Assembly (NCBI RefSeq): GCF_042676085.1
Contig: NZ_JBHTKH010000005.1
Location: 62,001-126,000, forward strand
Source: Terrabacter terrigena
Lineage (GTDB): Bacteria > Actinomycetota > Actinomycetes > Actinomycetales > Dermatophilaceae
Length of the DNA stretch: 64,000 nt
Direction: 5' to 3'
A program made the position numbers and the translations under genes. The notes below the pieces were generated by a model. It was given only the letters and a program-made list of their open reading frames with translations. It did not search any database and was not told the DNA's origin. Of the stretch, positions 18,609-27,029 are shown one piece after another; positions within the stretch are counted from its first letter, which is position 1, and each line of letters begins with the position of its first letter.

Positions 18609-19253
18609 TCAGGCACTGGTTGTAGTGCCGTGCGAATCAGGCGGTGTCGATGAATAGCCGTGCTGGAGGCGCGGATAGGTGGCCGACCCGGCATGCTCGA
18701 TGCCGGTGCGCGAGAGGACGAGTTTTACGGTCTTCAACAAAATCTTAAGGTCAGTTCGGAAGGACATTGACCGAACATACGACACGTCCAAATCCAGTCT
18801 CTGGCTCCATTCGATTGAGTTTCGGCCAGAAACCTGCGCTAGGCCGGTTAGACCGGGGCGAACTTCGTGTCTTCTGGTGTGTTCCAAACTATAGACCGGC
18901 AGATACTGCGTCAGGAGGGGCCTTGGGCCGACGACCGACATGTCGCCACGGAGGACGTTCCACAGGGTCGGCAGTTCATCCAGGCTCGTCGCACGGAGGC
19001 GCCTGCCGAAGTCGGTTAGGCGGTCGGCGTCATCGACAAGCTTGAGGCTTGGGTCGATGGCGTGCATCGTCCGGAACTTGATCAACGTGAACGGGGTTCC
19101 GTTTAGTCCGGATCGCTCCTGACGGAACAGCACGGGCGAGCCGAGTCGACGCCGAACGAGGAGGGCGACGATGGCCTGGACTGGCAATGAGAGGAGAAGT
19201 ACCGGGACCGCGACAACCAGGTCGAAGGTGCGCTTCAGGAGGCGATGCCTCAC
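18609..19253 (-). CDS. Initiating sugar-phosphate transferase (PglC/EpsL type)
   Basis: Transfers the first sugar-1-phosphate of the repeat unit onto undecaprenyl phosphate. The 214-residue protein is a short single-helix (monotopic) member of the bacterial sugar transferase family: one N-terminal hydrophobic re-entrant helix (about 9-32), then VLFRQERSGLNG, FTLIKFRTM and SLDELPTLWNVLRGDMSVVGPRPLL. RPGLTGLAQVSGRN completes the core. The DE pair of the catalytic dyad is in LDELP. Its ATG overlaps the aminotransferase stop (19250-19253). PglC/EpsL enzymes use 4-amino-derived 6-deoxy-HexNAc donors, which fits the two genes just upstream. Confidence 0.88.
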   Translation of the reverse strand: MRHRLLKRTFDLVVAVPVLLLSLPVQAIVALLVRRRLGSPVLFRQERSGLNGTPFTLIKFRTMHAIDPSLKLVDDADRLTDFGRRLRATSLDELPTLWNVLRGDMSVVGPRPLLTQYLPVYSLEHTRRHEVRPGLTGLAQVSGRNSIEWSQRLDLDVSYVRSMSFRTDLKILLKTVKLVLSRTGIEHAGSATYPRLQHGYSSTPPDSHGTTTSA

Positions 19254-20404
19254 CGGTCCTCCAGGTGCGCCAACAGGGCGTCGATGACGCGCAGGACGTC
19301 GTCGTCACTCAAACCGGCGCCGGACGGAAGGGTGACTCCCCGCTCGAAAAGTCGCTCGGACGCGCCCGTGAGGAAGGCTCGCTGCTCGCCGTGGACCGGC
19401 TGCAGATGCATCGGCTTCCAAACATGCCTGGCCTCGATGTCGGCCGTGTTGAGGGCGGCGACCACCCCGTCGGAGACCGTGCCGTTCGCGGTCGGCCCCG
19501 GCTCGAAGCCCTCGACGACGATGGTGGTGAGCCAGCAGTTGTCGTCGTCGTCTCGGTCAGAGCCAGTGCGTCCGAGCACGCGGACACCGGCGACTCCGGA
19601 GAGGTGCTTCTCGTACAGGTCGCGGATTGCACGCCGCCGCGCGATCATTTCGTCAAGCCGCTCGAGCTGCCCGCGCCCGAGGGCCGCCAGGATGTTGGAC
19701 ATCCGGTAGTTGTAGCCAACTTCGAGGTGCTCGTACCAAGGCACCGGTTGACGGGCTTGAGTGGCAAGGTAACGAGCGCGGGCGATGAGCTCCTCGTCGT
19801 CGCTAAGGAGCATCCCACCACCCGAAGTGGTCATGATCTTGTTTCCGTTGAAGGACAGGGCAGCCGAACGGCCGAACGACCCTGCACCACGGCCGGCGTG
19901 CGATGCCCCCAGAGCCTCTGCGGCGTCTTCGACGATCAGGACCTCTCGCTCGCCTAGGGCCGGCTCCAGGGTGGTGTAGTCGACGCACCGGCCGAAGAGG
20001 TCCACAGGCACGACGGCCGGGACAGTCTTTCCCTCCCCGCGGAGCACATCGACGGCTTCGACGAGCAGGTCCACGTCGACATTGCCATCGCCTGACTGTG
20101 AGTCCACCAGGACCGGCTCCGCACCCGTATAGAGGATGGCGTTGACCGTGGCGGCGAAGGTGAGGGTCGACACCGGAACATACGTCCCGGGCCCCGCACC
20201 CGCGTCAAGAAGCGCAAGGTGCAGTGCCGCGGTGCCGGACGAAAGGGCCAATGCCCCGGACACTCCGACTCGTTCAGCGATGGCGCCTTCGAAGGCCTCC
20301 ACATGGGGACCGAGCGGTGCGATCCATCCGGACCGCAGTGCGTCGAGGACATAAGCCTCCTCGACCTCTGTGACGTCTGCTTTTGACAGGTGGATGCGGC
20401 TCAT
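19250..20404 (-). CDS. DegT/DnrJ aminotransferase, EpsN/PglE type
   Basis: Expected to aminate C4 of UDP-4-keto-6-deoxy-HexNAc made by the preceding dehydratase. 384 residues from the ATG at 20404, which overlaps the upstream stop as ATGA; a longer reading from 20524 is rejected. The opening IHLSKADVTEVEEAYVLDAL followed by SGWIAPLGPHVEAFE is characteristic of the EpsN group. The PLP lysine is in FNGNKIMTTSGGG (Lys189), with EDAAEALGA and GYNYRMSNILAALGRGQL around it. In Bacillus eps and Campylobacter pgl loci an acetyltransferase (EpsM/PglD) follows; none is encoded here, so the product may keep a free 4-amino group. Confidence 0.87.
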   Translation of the reverse strand: MSRIHLSKADVTEVEEAYVLDALRSGWIAPLGPHVEAFEGAIAERVGVSGALALSSGTAALHLALLDAGAGPGTYVPVSTLTFAATVNAILYTGAEPVLVDSQSGDGNVDVDLLVEAVDVLRGEGKTVPAVVPVDLFGRCVDYTTLEPALGEREVLIVEDAAEALGASHAGRGAGSFGRSAALSFNGNKIMTTSGGGMLLSDDEELIARARYLATQARQPVPWYEHLEVGYNYRMSNILAALGRGQLERLDEMIARRRAIRDLYEKHLSGVAGVRVLGRTGSDRDDDDNCWLTTIVVEGFEPGPTANGTVSDGVVAALNTADIEARHVWKPMHLQPVHGEQRAFLTGASERLFERGVTLPSGAGLSDDDVLRVIDALLAHLEDR

Positions 20405-22239
20405 CGGTTGACAAGTCCCGTCTGCGTGGCGGATCCAGAGTCCTGACCGACCAAGGCACCCTCCCGCATCCAGGATGCGGCGGCGGAGTGGTCGTTGAAG
20501 TAGGTGTTGCGTACGTCCTCGCACTCGATGTGCGGCACGTCGACGCTGTCCACGAGCGGGTGGGACGTGTGGCGCCGGCCCTCATGGCTCGAGAAGAGCT
20601 CTTCAGCCAGTTTTTCGCCGGGACGCAGGCCGGTGTAGACGATGTCGACGTCACGCCGACCACTCATCCGGATCATCGTTTCCGCGACCTCGACGATCTT
20701 CACCTGCTCGCCCATGTCCAGCACCATGACCTCGCCATCCGTCCCGATGGCGGCGGCCTCGAGGACCAGTTGGCAGGCCTCCGGGATGAGCATGAAGTAG
20801 CGCTCGACGTCGGGGTGGGTGACAGTCACCGGACCGCCACGTTCGATCTGCGCTGTGAAGGCATGCACCACGGAGCCGCGTGAACCCAGCACGTTGCCGA
20901 AGCGGACCGAGACGTACCGCCCGGGCTGCTTGTGGGCGAAGTCCGCCGTGAGACGCTCTGCCATGCGCTTGCTGTAGCCGAGAACGCAGGTCGGGTTTGC
21001 CGCCTTGTCGGTCGATATGTTGACGAAGGTGCCCACGCCGACCTCCGCGGCCGCCGTCAGGACGTTGAGGGTGCCCTGGACGTTGCTCTTCCAGGCCTCG
21101 AGCGGATAGGCCTCGAGGAGTGGCAGGTGCTTGAGGGCCGCTGCGTGGAAGACGAGGTCCGGACGCGTTGACCCGAAAACGGTACGCATCGTCTCGAGGT
21201 CCCGGATGTCGGCCAGCACGATCTCGTCGCTGTCGAGCAGTCCGGTGCCGGTCAGGCTCATCTGCGTGGCCTGAAGTCCGGACTCATCGCGGTCGAGGAG
21301 GTAGAGCTTGGCCGGACCGAATCGCACGATCTGCCGGCACAGCTCAGAACCGATTGAGCCGCCGGCACCGGTGACCAGGACGGTCCTGCCGGAGATCTGC
21401 TCGGCGATGACGGTCGTGTCGAGCCGGACCGGACGACGACCCAGAAGGTCGGCGACGTCAAGGTCTCGCAGGTCGGCGGTCGTGGGCCGGCCACCCATGA
21501 TCTCCTTGAGAGGCGGGAGGCTCAGCACGTCGATGCCGGCATCTGCTGCGCGTGCCGCGAGCTCGCGGAGCAGTCCTGCCTCCGCGTTCGGGACCGCGAG
21601 CACCAGAGTGTCCGCCTGGTACTTCTCCGCCACGGCCGCGATGTCGTCTCGGGCGCCGCGGACGCGGACACCCTCCATCCGTAGGCGAGCCTTCGACCGG
21701 TCGTCGTCCAGCAACGCCACGGGCTCGAACCCGCTGTCGGCGTCACGGCGCATGGCGCGCAGGAGCCGGTGCCCGGCTTCTCCAGCCCCGAAGATCACCA
21801 CGCGACGCGTGCCCTCGCCCGCTTTCGCGGCGTGGGCCCGCGCCGTGCGCACGACGAAGCGGACGGCATACATCAGGATCAGGCTGACTGCCGCAGCGGT
21901 CAACGGCACCCCGCGCGGGACGATCGTCGGGCTGCTGACCAGCGCCCAGACAAACAATCCGGCTGTCACGATCGAGACGGTTATCCCGAGGTCGATGACC
22001 TCTTCGAACGATCCGCGGATGTGTCCGACGGCGTACGGCCCGAGCAGGTGACCCACGACGGTCTGACCGACAGCTGCAGCGAGGGCGAACTTGGCCGTGC
22101 CGCTGGCGAACTCCGGGCTCAGATCGAAGTCGAGGCGGAGCCAGACGGCGAGATACAGGGCAATGACCCAGATGATGGCGTCGACCACGCACCACAGGGT
22201 GCGCATGATGAGGGCTCTGCGCTGCACCGACGGCGACAA
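20401..22239 (-). CDS. Membrane-bound UDP-HexNAc 4,6-dehydratase (PglF/EpsC/CapD family)
   Basis: Makes UDP-4-keto-6-deoxy-HexNAc from UDP-GlcNAc. 612 residues. It has an N-terminal bundle of four membrane helices (about 15-125), a degenerate Rossmann domain with VVIFGAGEAGHRLLRAM, and then the catalytic SDR domain with VLVTGAGGSIGSELCRQI. The catalytic region NISTDKAANPTCVLGYSKRM shows the modified TDK...K triad of this family. Translation most likely starts at TTG 22239, preceded at six bases by a perfect AGGAG; an ATG at 22206 and one at 22305 lack such a site. It is the first gene of the nine-gene minus-strand polysaccharide operon, and its stop overlaps the next ATG. Confidence 0.9.
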   Translation of the reverse strand: MSPSVQRRALIMRTLWCVVDAIIWVIALYLAVWLRLDFDLSPEFASGTAKFALAAAVGQTVVGHLLGPYAVGHIRGSFEEVIDLGITVSIVTAGLFVWALVSSPTIVPRGVPLTAAAVSLILMYAVRFVVRTARAHAAKAGEGTRRVVIFGAGEAGHRLLRAMRRDADSGFEPVALLDDDRSKARLRMEGVRVRGARDDIAAVAEKYQADTLVLAVPNAEAGLLRELAARAADAGIDVLSLPPLKEIMGGRPTTADLRDLDVADLLGRRPVRLDTTVIAEQISGRTVLVTGAGGSIGSELCRQIVRFGPAKLYLLDRDESGLQATQMSLTGTGLLDSDEIVLADIRDLETMRTVFGSTRPDLVFHAAALKHLPLLEAYPLEAWKSNVQGTLNVLTAAAEVGVGTFVNISTDKAANPTCVLGYSKRMAERLTADFAHKQPGRYVSVRFGNVLGSRGSVVHAFTAQIERGGPVTVTHPDVERYFMLIPEACQLVLEAAAIGTDGEVMVLDMGEQVKIVEVAETMIRMSGRRDVDIVYTGLRPGEKLAEELFSSHEGRRHTSHPLVDSVDVPHIECEDVRNTYFNDHSAAASWMREGALVGQDSGSATQTGLVNR

Positions 22240-22250
22240 GTTGGGCTCCT
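22237..22250 (-). promoter_or_regulatory. Ribosome-binding site selecting a TTG start
   Basis: AGGAG (minus strand of 22246-22250), a six-base spacer, then TTG (22239-22237). This decides the start of the dehydratase gene in favour of TTG over two nearby ATG codons. Confidence 0.7.
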
Positions 22251-22476
22251 GAGACAAAAGTTGCGTATGAGGCTGATGTTGCCGGTGGAGGGAGTAACGC
22301 CTCAAAGGTTACAACCGATATGACTCGGCCAATACCAACCTTTCGGGCACTGGACAGATTCTTTACCAGGCCGTGGGTGAACGCGCCCTGAGCCCGGGGG
22401 CGATGCGTGGGCACTACGCTGCGAGCACCGGGGAACTCCCGGGAGGCACGGCGTCGACGTCCTGGTGAGGAGCCCG

Positions 22477-23289
22477 ATGTACACCCCCAAGCTGAGCTCA
22501 CGACTGGCGGTCGAGGCACTCGGCACCTTCTGGCTGGTCTTCATCGGCTGCGGCTCGGCCATCTTCAACGCCAAGTTCGCCGTGCAAGCCCTGGACGGGC
22601 AGCCGGTGCAGCTCGGCATCGGGCACCTCGGCGTCGCGATCGCATTCGGTCTCGCCGTCACGACCATGGCGTATGCCGTCGGGCACGTCTCTGGGGCCCA
22701 CTTCAACCCAGCAGTCACCATCGGCATCGCGGTCGCAAAGCGCTTCCACTGGCGGGAGGTGCCGGCTTACGTCGGAGCCCAGCTCGTCGGCGGCCTGCTC
22801 GCGGGCGGTGCGCTCGCCGGGCTGGTCTCGTCGAAGGGTCTGCCCACGACCGGCAACCTCGCGGCCAACGGCTTCGGCACGCACTCGCCGGGCGGCTTCG
22901 CCCTCGGCGGGGTGCTCATCACCGAGGCGCTCGTGACGGCCTTCTTCGTCTACATCATCCTGGGCGCCACCAAGGACGACGCCCCGAAGGGCTTTGCGCC
23001 GCTCGCGATCGGCTTCGGCCTTATGCTGGCACACCTCGTGGCCATTCCGATCAGCAACGCCTCGATCAACCCCGCGCGCTCCACGGCGGTCGCCTTCTTC
23101 AACGGCAACGGCGCGGCTGGGCAGCTGTGGGCGTTCTGGGTCGCGCCGGTGGTCGGTGCGCTCATCGCCGGCACGACCTACGCGTGGATCACGGGCGAAC
23201 AGCGCGAGCACCTCGACATCAGCGGCTCGACCGACACGGTCTCCAACGCCGCGCTCGACGAGCAGGGTCGCCCGATCCTCGACGACTGA
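22477..23289 (+). CDS. aqpZ: Aquaporin (AqpZ-like water channel)
   Basis: Six-helix MIP-family channel, 270 residues. Both half-helix signatures are present, HFNPAVT (about 80) and SINPARS (about 197), with the selectivity-filter arginine in NPARS. A histidine in the fifth helix (LAHLVAIPISNAS) sits where water-specific AqpZ has its filter His, so water rather than glycerol transport is likely. The ATG at 22477 follows GTGAGGAG at 22465-22472; a GTG at 22465 would consume that site and is rejected. It is divergent from the polysaccharide operon across about 240 bases that show no clear paired promoter. The C-terminus has a 35-residue hydrophilic extension. Confidence 0.93.
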   Translation: MYTPKLSSRLAVEALGTFWLVFIGCGSAIFNAKFAVQALDGQPVQLGIGHLGVAIAFGLAVTTMAYAVGHVSGAHFNPAVTIGIAVAKRFHWREVPAYVGAQLVGGLLAGGALAGLVSSKGLPTTGNLAANGFGTHSPGGFALGGVLITEALVTAFFVYIILGATKDDAPKGFAPLAIGFGLMLAHLVAIPISNASINPARSTAVAFFNGNGAAGQLWAFWVAPVVGALIAGTTYAWITGEQREHLDISGSTDTVSNAALDEQGRPILDD

Positions 23290-23310
23290 GCCGGCCCCAC
23301 TGAACCGCTC

Positions 23311-24633
23311 TCAGGCCCGGGCGGCGAACAGGCCAAGACGGTCGGTGCCCAGCCCCGGGAAGACCGTCGTCGACGCGATCTTCGCGCGCTGCTCGAGCGC
23401 CTCGGCCAGCACCGTGCGGTAGTCGGTCGTGCCCGCTAGGTCACCGGAGTCTAGGCTCGCCGCCGCGAGGCCGGGCCAGCGGCCGTAGACCTTGCCGCCA
23501 CGCACCCCGCCGCCCATCACGAGCGACACGTTCCCATGGCCGTGGTCGAGGCCTCCCGAGCCGTTCTCGGCGACGCGGCGCCCGAACTCGCTGAGGGTCA
23601 CGAGGGTCACGTCGGCCATCTTCGGGCCCAGGTCGCGGTGGAATGCGGCCAGCGCCTGACCGAGCTCGGTGAGCTGGCGGAACATCCAGCCGGAGTCGCT
23701 CGCGCCGAGCCCCGAGTGCATGTCCCAGTTGCCGACGTCGACCGTGGCTGCCCGTAGCCCGATGCCGGCCTTGATCAGGCGCGCCAGGTCGCGCAGCGCA
23801 TCGCCGAGCGAGCCCTTCGGGTAGACGGCGCCGTTGGCCGGGGTGTAGCCCGCAGCCTTGAGCCCGGCCATCGTCGAGACGGCGCCCAGTGCCGCAGTGG
23901 CGGGTGCCGCCAGCGTGGCCGGGGCACCGGCGTACAGGGCGCCCAGCGCGGTCGCCCAGCGGGTCTGCTCGGCGGCGGTGTCGGCGCCGGCCAGGGTGAA
24001 GCCGTCGACGCTCTGGACGGCGAGCTCGGGGCTCGGGCCGATCATCGAGGGCGGCGTGGTCGCGGCCCCGACGGCCGCGGAGGCGAACGTCGACACCGGC
24101 CCGCTGAGGCCGATCATGCGGTCGAGCCAGCCGGTGCGGATCGTCGACCCGGGCGCGGCGTTCTCCATCGTGGCCATCGCCTCGAAGTGCGAACGGGTCG
24201 GGTTGACCTGGCCGACGGCGTGGACGGCCGCGAGGCCACCGGTGTCCCAGATCGGCTTCAGCGGTGCCAGGGCCGGGTGCAGCCCGAAGAGTGTGTCGAG
24301 CTTGATCGCCCGGGAGGCGGGCACGGCGATGGACGGCCGGGCAGCGAAGTACGCGGGATCGCCGATGGGGGCCACTGCGGACAGCCCGTCGAAGCCGCCT
24401 CGGAGGCTGAGCACGACGATGGTGTCGCCGGTGTAGGCGGCGCCGGCGAAGGCGAGCTGCGTCGCCGCGTCGCTCGGTCCGGCGACGCCGACGACTGCGC
24501 CGAGCGCCCCGAGCGCGCCCGCCCCGGCCAGCAGCGTCCGACGCGAGACCTGCGAGGTCGCCGCCTGCCCCTGGGCGCAGGCGCACCCGGGTGGGAGGGT
24601 CTGGGCCCCGCCGGGGGTCAAGTCGCTGGTCAT
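23311..24633 (-). CDS. DUF1501 family secreted protein
   Basis: Function unknown; DUF1501 proteins have a sulfatase/alkaline-phosphatase-like fold. 440 residues. A Tat-type leader is visible: SRRTLLAGAGALGALGAVVG at about residues 30-50, after an unusual 28-residue hydrophilic N-region with two close cysteines (GCACAQ). Family segments are VVLSLRGGFDGLSAV, RSHFEAMATMENA, GNWDMHSGLG, SEFGRRVAENGSGGLDHGHG and VMGGGVRGGKVYGRWPGL. The start is ATG 24633 with GAGGA five bases upstream. It follows the DUF1800 gene with an 8-base gap; the two families are habitual partners in bacterial genomes, implying a joint extracytoplasmic task. Confidence 0.88.
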   Translation of the reverse strand: MTSDLTPGGAQTLPPGCACAQGQAATSQVSRRTLLAGAGALGALGAVVGVAGPSDAATQLAFAGAAYTGDTIVVLSLRGGFDGLSAVAPIGDPAYFAARPSIAVPASRAIKLDTLFGLHPALAPLKPIWDTGGLAAVHAVGQVNPTRSHFEAMATMENAAPGSTIRTGWLDRMIGLSGPVSTFASAAVGAATTPPSMIGPSPELAVQSVDGFTLAGADTAAEQTRWATALGALYAGAPATLAAPATAALGAVSTMAGLKAAGYTPANGAVYPKGSLGDALRDLARLIKAGIGLRAATVDVGNWDMHSGLGASDSGWMFRQLTELGQALAAFHRDLGPKMADVTLVTLSEFGRRVAENGSGGLDHGHGNVSLVMGGGVRGGKVYGRWPGLAAASLDSGDLAGTTDYRTVLAEALEQRAKIASTTVFPGLGTDRLGLFAARA

Positions 24634-24641
24634 GGGAGTCC

Positions 24642-26216
24642 TCAACGGGTCGCGAAGTTCGGGGAGTCGAGCAGCAGGGCGACGATCGACGGCAGCCGCC
24701 ACGTCACCGCGGCCGAGCCCGCCTTGAGCACATCGGTCGGCGCGTGGTCGACGAAACGGCAGATGGCGTCGCGCTGTGCCGTGGTCAGGGTGAGCAGCAG
24801 CGTCGCGGCGAGCGCGTCGACGAGGGCGGCATACGTCGTCGGGAGGGGCGACGGCACGAGCGACGTGACATCAGGGCGCGTCATCGCCTTGAGCGTCCAG
24901 TTGCCGGCCAGGCCGAGGTGGAAGTTCCAGCGGTTGACGGTGCCGGACGCCCCGCCCCACGCGGTCGCGACGTCCGGGTAGCCGTTCGGTGCCGGCCAGC
25001 CCATCGGCGCCTGCCCGAACGTGCCGGTGTACCAGAGCAGGTCGCGCAGGTCGCTCTCCCCGGGCGCCGGCGCCGGCTCCGGGCGCAGCCCGAGGATGCG
25101 GATGCTGGCCAGCGCGTCCTCGTAGGGCGTCCTGACCTTCTGGCCCGCCGAGGCGGCGAACTCCGGCGAGAGGAACAGGACTCGAAGCACCGGCGCAATC
25201 GCGGTGCCGTTGGCGAGGTACGCCTGCGCGAGCTTCGTCACGAGGGTGGACGGGGGCGTGTCGGACACGTAACGGACGGCGAGCTTGGTGGCGATGCGGT
25301 TCGCCGTGGCGGGGTGCGTGGCGAGGTAGTTGAGGTAGGAGGTGACGACGGCGTCGCCGCCCTCCGCGGAGGTGTTGGCGTGGCTCCAGCCCATGACCTT
25401 CACCGCACCGACGAAGCGGCGCTGCGGCTTGTAGGAGTAGAGGCCCGACTCGGAGTCGACGCCGAGGCCGGTGAGCGCCAGGGCCGACATCTTGACGTCG
25501 ACCTCGGTGTAGCCGCCGACGCCGACGGTGTGCAGCTCGAGCAGCTCGCGGCCGTAGTTCTCGTTCGGCGCCTTCTTGTGGCTGTCGGCGTTGTCGAGCA
25601 CCTTGAGCATTGCCGGGTGCCGGGCCGCGGCGTTGAGCATGTCGGAGTACCTGCCGAGGGCGTGCTTGCGGATGACGTCGCGCTGGAAGAGATGGGCGTT
25701 GTCCCAGACCTCGCTGCTCGGCACCGGCACGACGAGGTGGTTCGTCCACAAGTCGACGGCCGTCTCGAAGAGCTGGCGGCGGGAGAAGAGGGCCCGGGCG
25801 AGGTGCGACTCGAGCAGGTCGAACATGACGTCCCACGAGCCGAACTGCGGGAGGCGCTCGCGCACCTGCCAGGTCTTCCAGCCGAGACTGGGCCAGCGCG
25901 CGAGCACGGCCTCCATCGCCGTGTCGGACACTTGGGTGAGCGGGGCGAGCTGGGCGTCGAGCCAGCCCGTCGTGCCGGCGGCCCGCACCTCGGCGAGCAG
26001 GGCCGGAGTGGGGCCGAACGTCGCGCGGCGCAGCAGGTGCAGGGCGGGGTCGGTGGTGGCCGTGGCGGTGGCGAGGGCGGTGGCCTGCGCGGCGGAGGCG
26101 GTGCGGCTGGCTGACGCGGCACTGGCACCGGCAGGAGCCAGTGCCAGGGCGGTGCCGCCACCGAGCCCCGTGAGCACGCGGCGCCGAACCGGCGTGGCGG
26201 CTGAGTGGGGGTTCAT
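24642..26216 (-). CDS. DUF1800 family secreted protein
   Basis: Function unknown; usual partner of DUF1501. 524 residues from ATG 26216, giving a Tat-like leader VRRRVLTGLGGGTALALAPA followed by an Ala/Ser-rich linker. The DUF1800 core begins LLRRATFGPTPALLAEVR and includes FWxNH-like VDLWTNHLVVPVPSS, RHPAMLKVLDNADSHKKAPNE, and NYGRELLELHTVGVGGYTEVDV, the best conserved stretch of the family. It is first in a two-gene operon. The 160 bases upstream separate it from the divergent SatD-like gene. Confidence 0.87.
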   Translation of the reverse strand: MNPHSAATPVRRRVLTGLGGGTALALAPAGASAASASRTASAAQATALATATATTDPALHLLRRATFGPTPALLAEVRAAGTTGWLDAQLAPLTQVSDTAMEAVLARWPSLGWKTWQVRERLPQFGSWDVMFDLLESHLARALFSRRQLFETAVDLWTNHLVVPVPSSEVWDNAHLFQRDVIRKHALGRYSDMLNAAARHPAMLKVLDNADSHKKAPNENYGRELLELHTVGVGGYTEVDVKMSALALTGLGVDSESGLYSYKPQRRFVGAVKVMGWSHANTSAEGGDAVVTSYLNYLATHPATANRIATKLAVRYVSDTPPSTLVTKLAQAYLANGTAIAPVLRVLFLSPEFAASAGQKVRTPYEDALASIRILGLRPEPAPAPGESDLRDLLWYTGTFGQAPMGWPAPNGYPDVATAWGGASGTVNRWNFHLGLAGNWTLKAMTRPDVTSLVPSPLPTTYAALVDALAATLLLTLTTAQRDAICRFVDHAPTDVLKAGSAAVTWRLPSIVALLLDSPNFATR

Positions 26217-26360
26217 GCTGCACGACGGTACGGAGGGCACCGAGCCCTGACTCGGTTTTCGGACATTTGGGTCATTCCCGACGTGAAGCATCCGGAGATG
26301 GAGTGACTAGAGCTCCCTTCAGATCTGCACTGTGAAGCAGATGGCTCCATCTTGATGGTT

Positions 26361-26377
26361 TGAAGATATTATCTTCA
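26361..26377. promoter_or_regulatory. Perfect palindrome overlapping the -10 region and start of the SatD-like gene
   Basis: TGAAGATATTATCTTCA is a perfect 8+1+8 inverted repeat ending one base before the ATG at 26379. The embedded TATTAT (26367-26372) is exactly 12 to 7 bases upstream of the ATG, the place of a -10 box for a leaderless transcript, and no ribosome-binding site is present. A protein bound here would block transcription directly. The adjacent gene product has a C-terminal helix-turn-helix, so autoregulation is a reasonable guess. No convincing -35 is seen. Confidence 0.6.
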
Positions 26378-26378
26378 T

Positions 26379-27029
26379 ATGGCTGAAAAGAAGGTCACCG
26401 CGTCGCCAGTCGCGCTCATCGGCGACATCGTCGAGTCGCGCACCCACCGCGACCGGCAGGCGCTGCACGACGCCGTCGAGGTGGCGCTGGCCCGCGCCAA
26501 CGCCGACGTCCCCGTCGACGACCCGGCCGTCATCACCCTCGGCGACGAGTTCCAGGGTGTCTACCCCACCCTCGGCGCCGCGCTCCGGGCGAGCTTCCTC
26601 ATCCGGGCCGAGCTGCACGGCACCGCCGACGTGCGCTTCGGCGCGGGACGCGGCGTGGTCTCGACGCTCGACCCCGTGCGCGGCATCCACGACGGCCCGG
26701 CCTACTGGGCGGCCCGCGACGCGATCGTGCTGGCCGAGGAGAAGGCAGGCCGCGCGCAGACGCGCACGTCGCGGACGGCATACCTGGCCCCTGACGAGCC
26801 ACCCGCCCTGGTGGCGGCGGTGCAGGCTGCGCTCGACTGTCTGGACTTCATGGTTGGCTCGCTCTCGACAACCTCTCGCCAGATCCTCGGAGGACTCATG
26901 CACGGCCGGGCCCAGCACGACCTCGCAGCCGCCGTCGGCATCAGCCCGTCGGCGGTGTCGCAGCGGGTGCGCCGCGACGGCATCGGGGTCGCGCTCGAGG
27001 CGATGACCACGCTGGGCGACCTGCCATGA
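26379..27029 (+). CDS. SatD family protein with C-terminal helix-turn-helix
   Basis: Role poorly known; SatD was described in a streptococcal acid-tolerance operon. 216 residues. The N-terminal domain has ALIGDIVESRTHRDRQALHDAV and VDDPAVITLGDEFQGV, then RFGAGRGVVSTLDP, the family core. The end (about 165-210) reads as a small HTH: TSRQILGGLMHG, DLAAAVGISPSAVSQRVRRDG. A DNA-binding role fits the perfect palindrome flush with its start codon, which would make it self-regulated. It overlaps the following membrane-protein gene by four bases (ATGA). The codon for residue 1 appears to be the mRNA 5' end (leaderless). The function assignment stops at the family level. Confidence 0.78.
   Translation: MAEKKVTASPVALIGDIVESRTHRDRQALHDAVEVALARANADVPVDDPAVITLGDEFQGVYPTLGAALRASFLIRAELHGTADVRFGAGRGVVSTLDPVRGIHDGPAYWAARDAIVLAEEKAGRAQTRTSRTAYLAPDEPPALVAAVQAALDCLDFMVGSLSTTSRQILGGLMHGRAQHDLAAAVGISPSAVSQRVRRDGIGVALEAMTTLGDLP

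Noticed and set aside
20405..20524. Forty-residue N-terminal extension of the EpsN-type aminotransferase
   Set aside because: It would lie wholly inside the dehydratase gene; the ATG at 20404 overlaps that gene's stop and begins at the family N-terminus.
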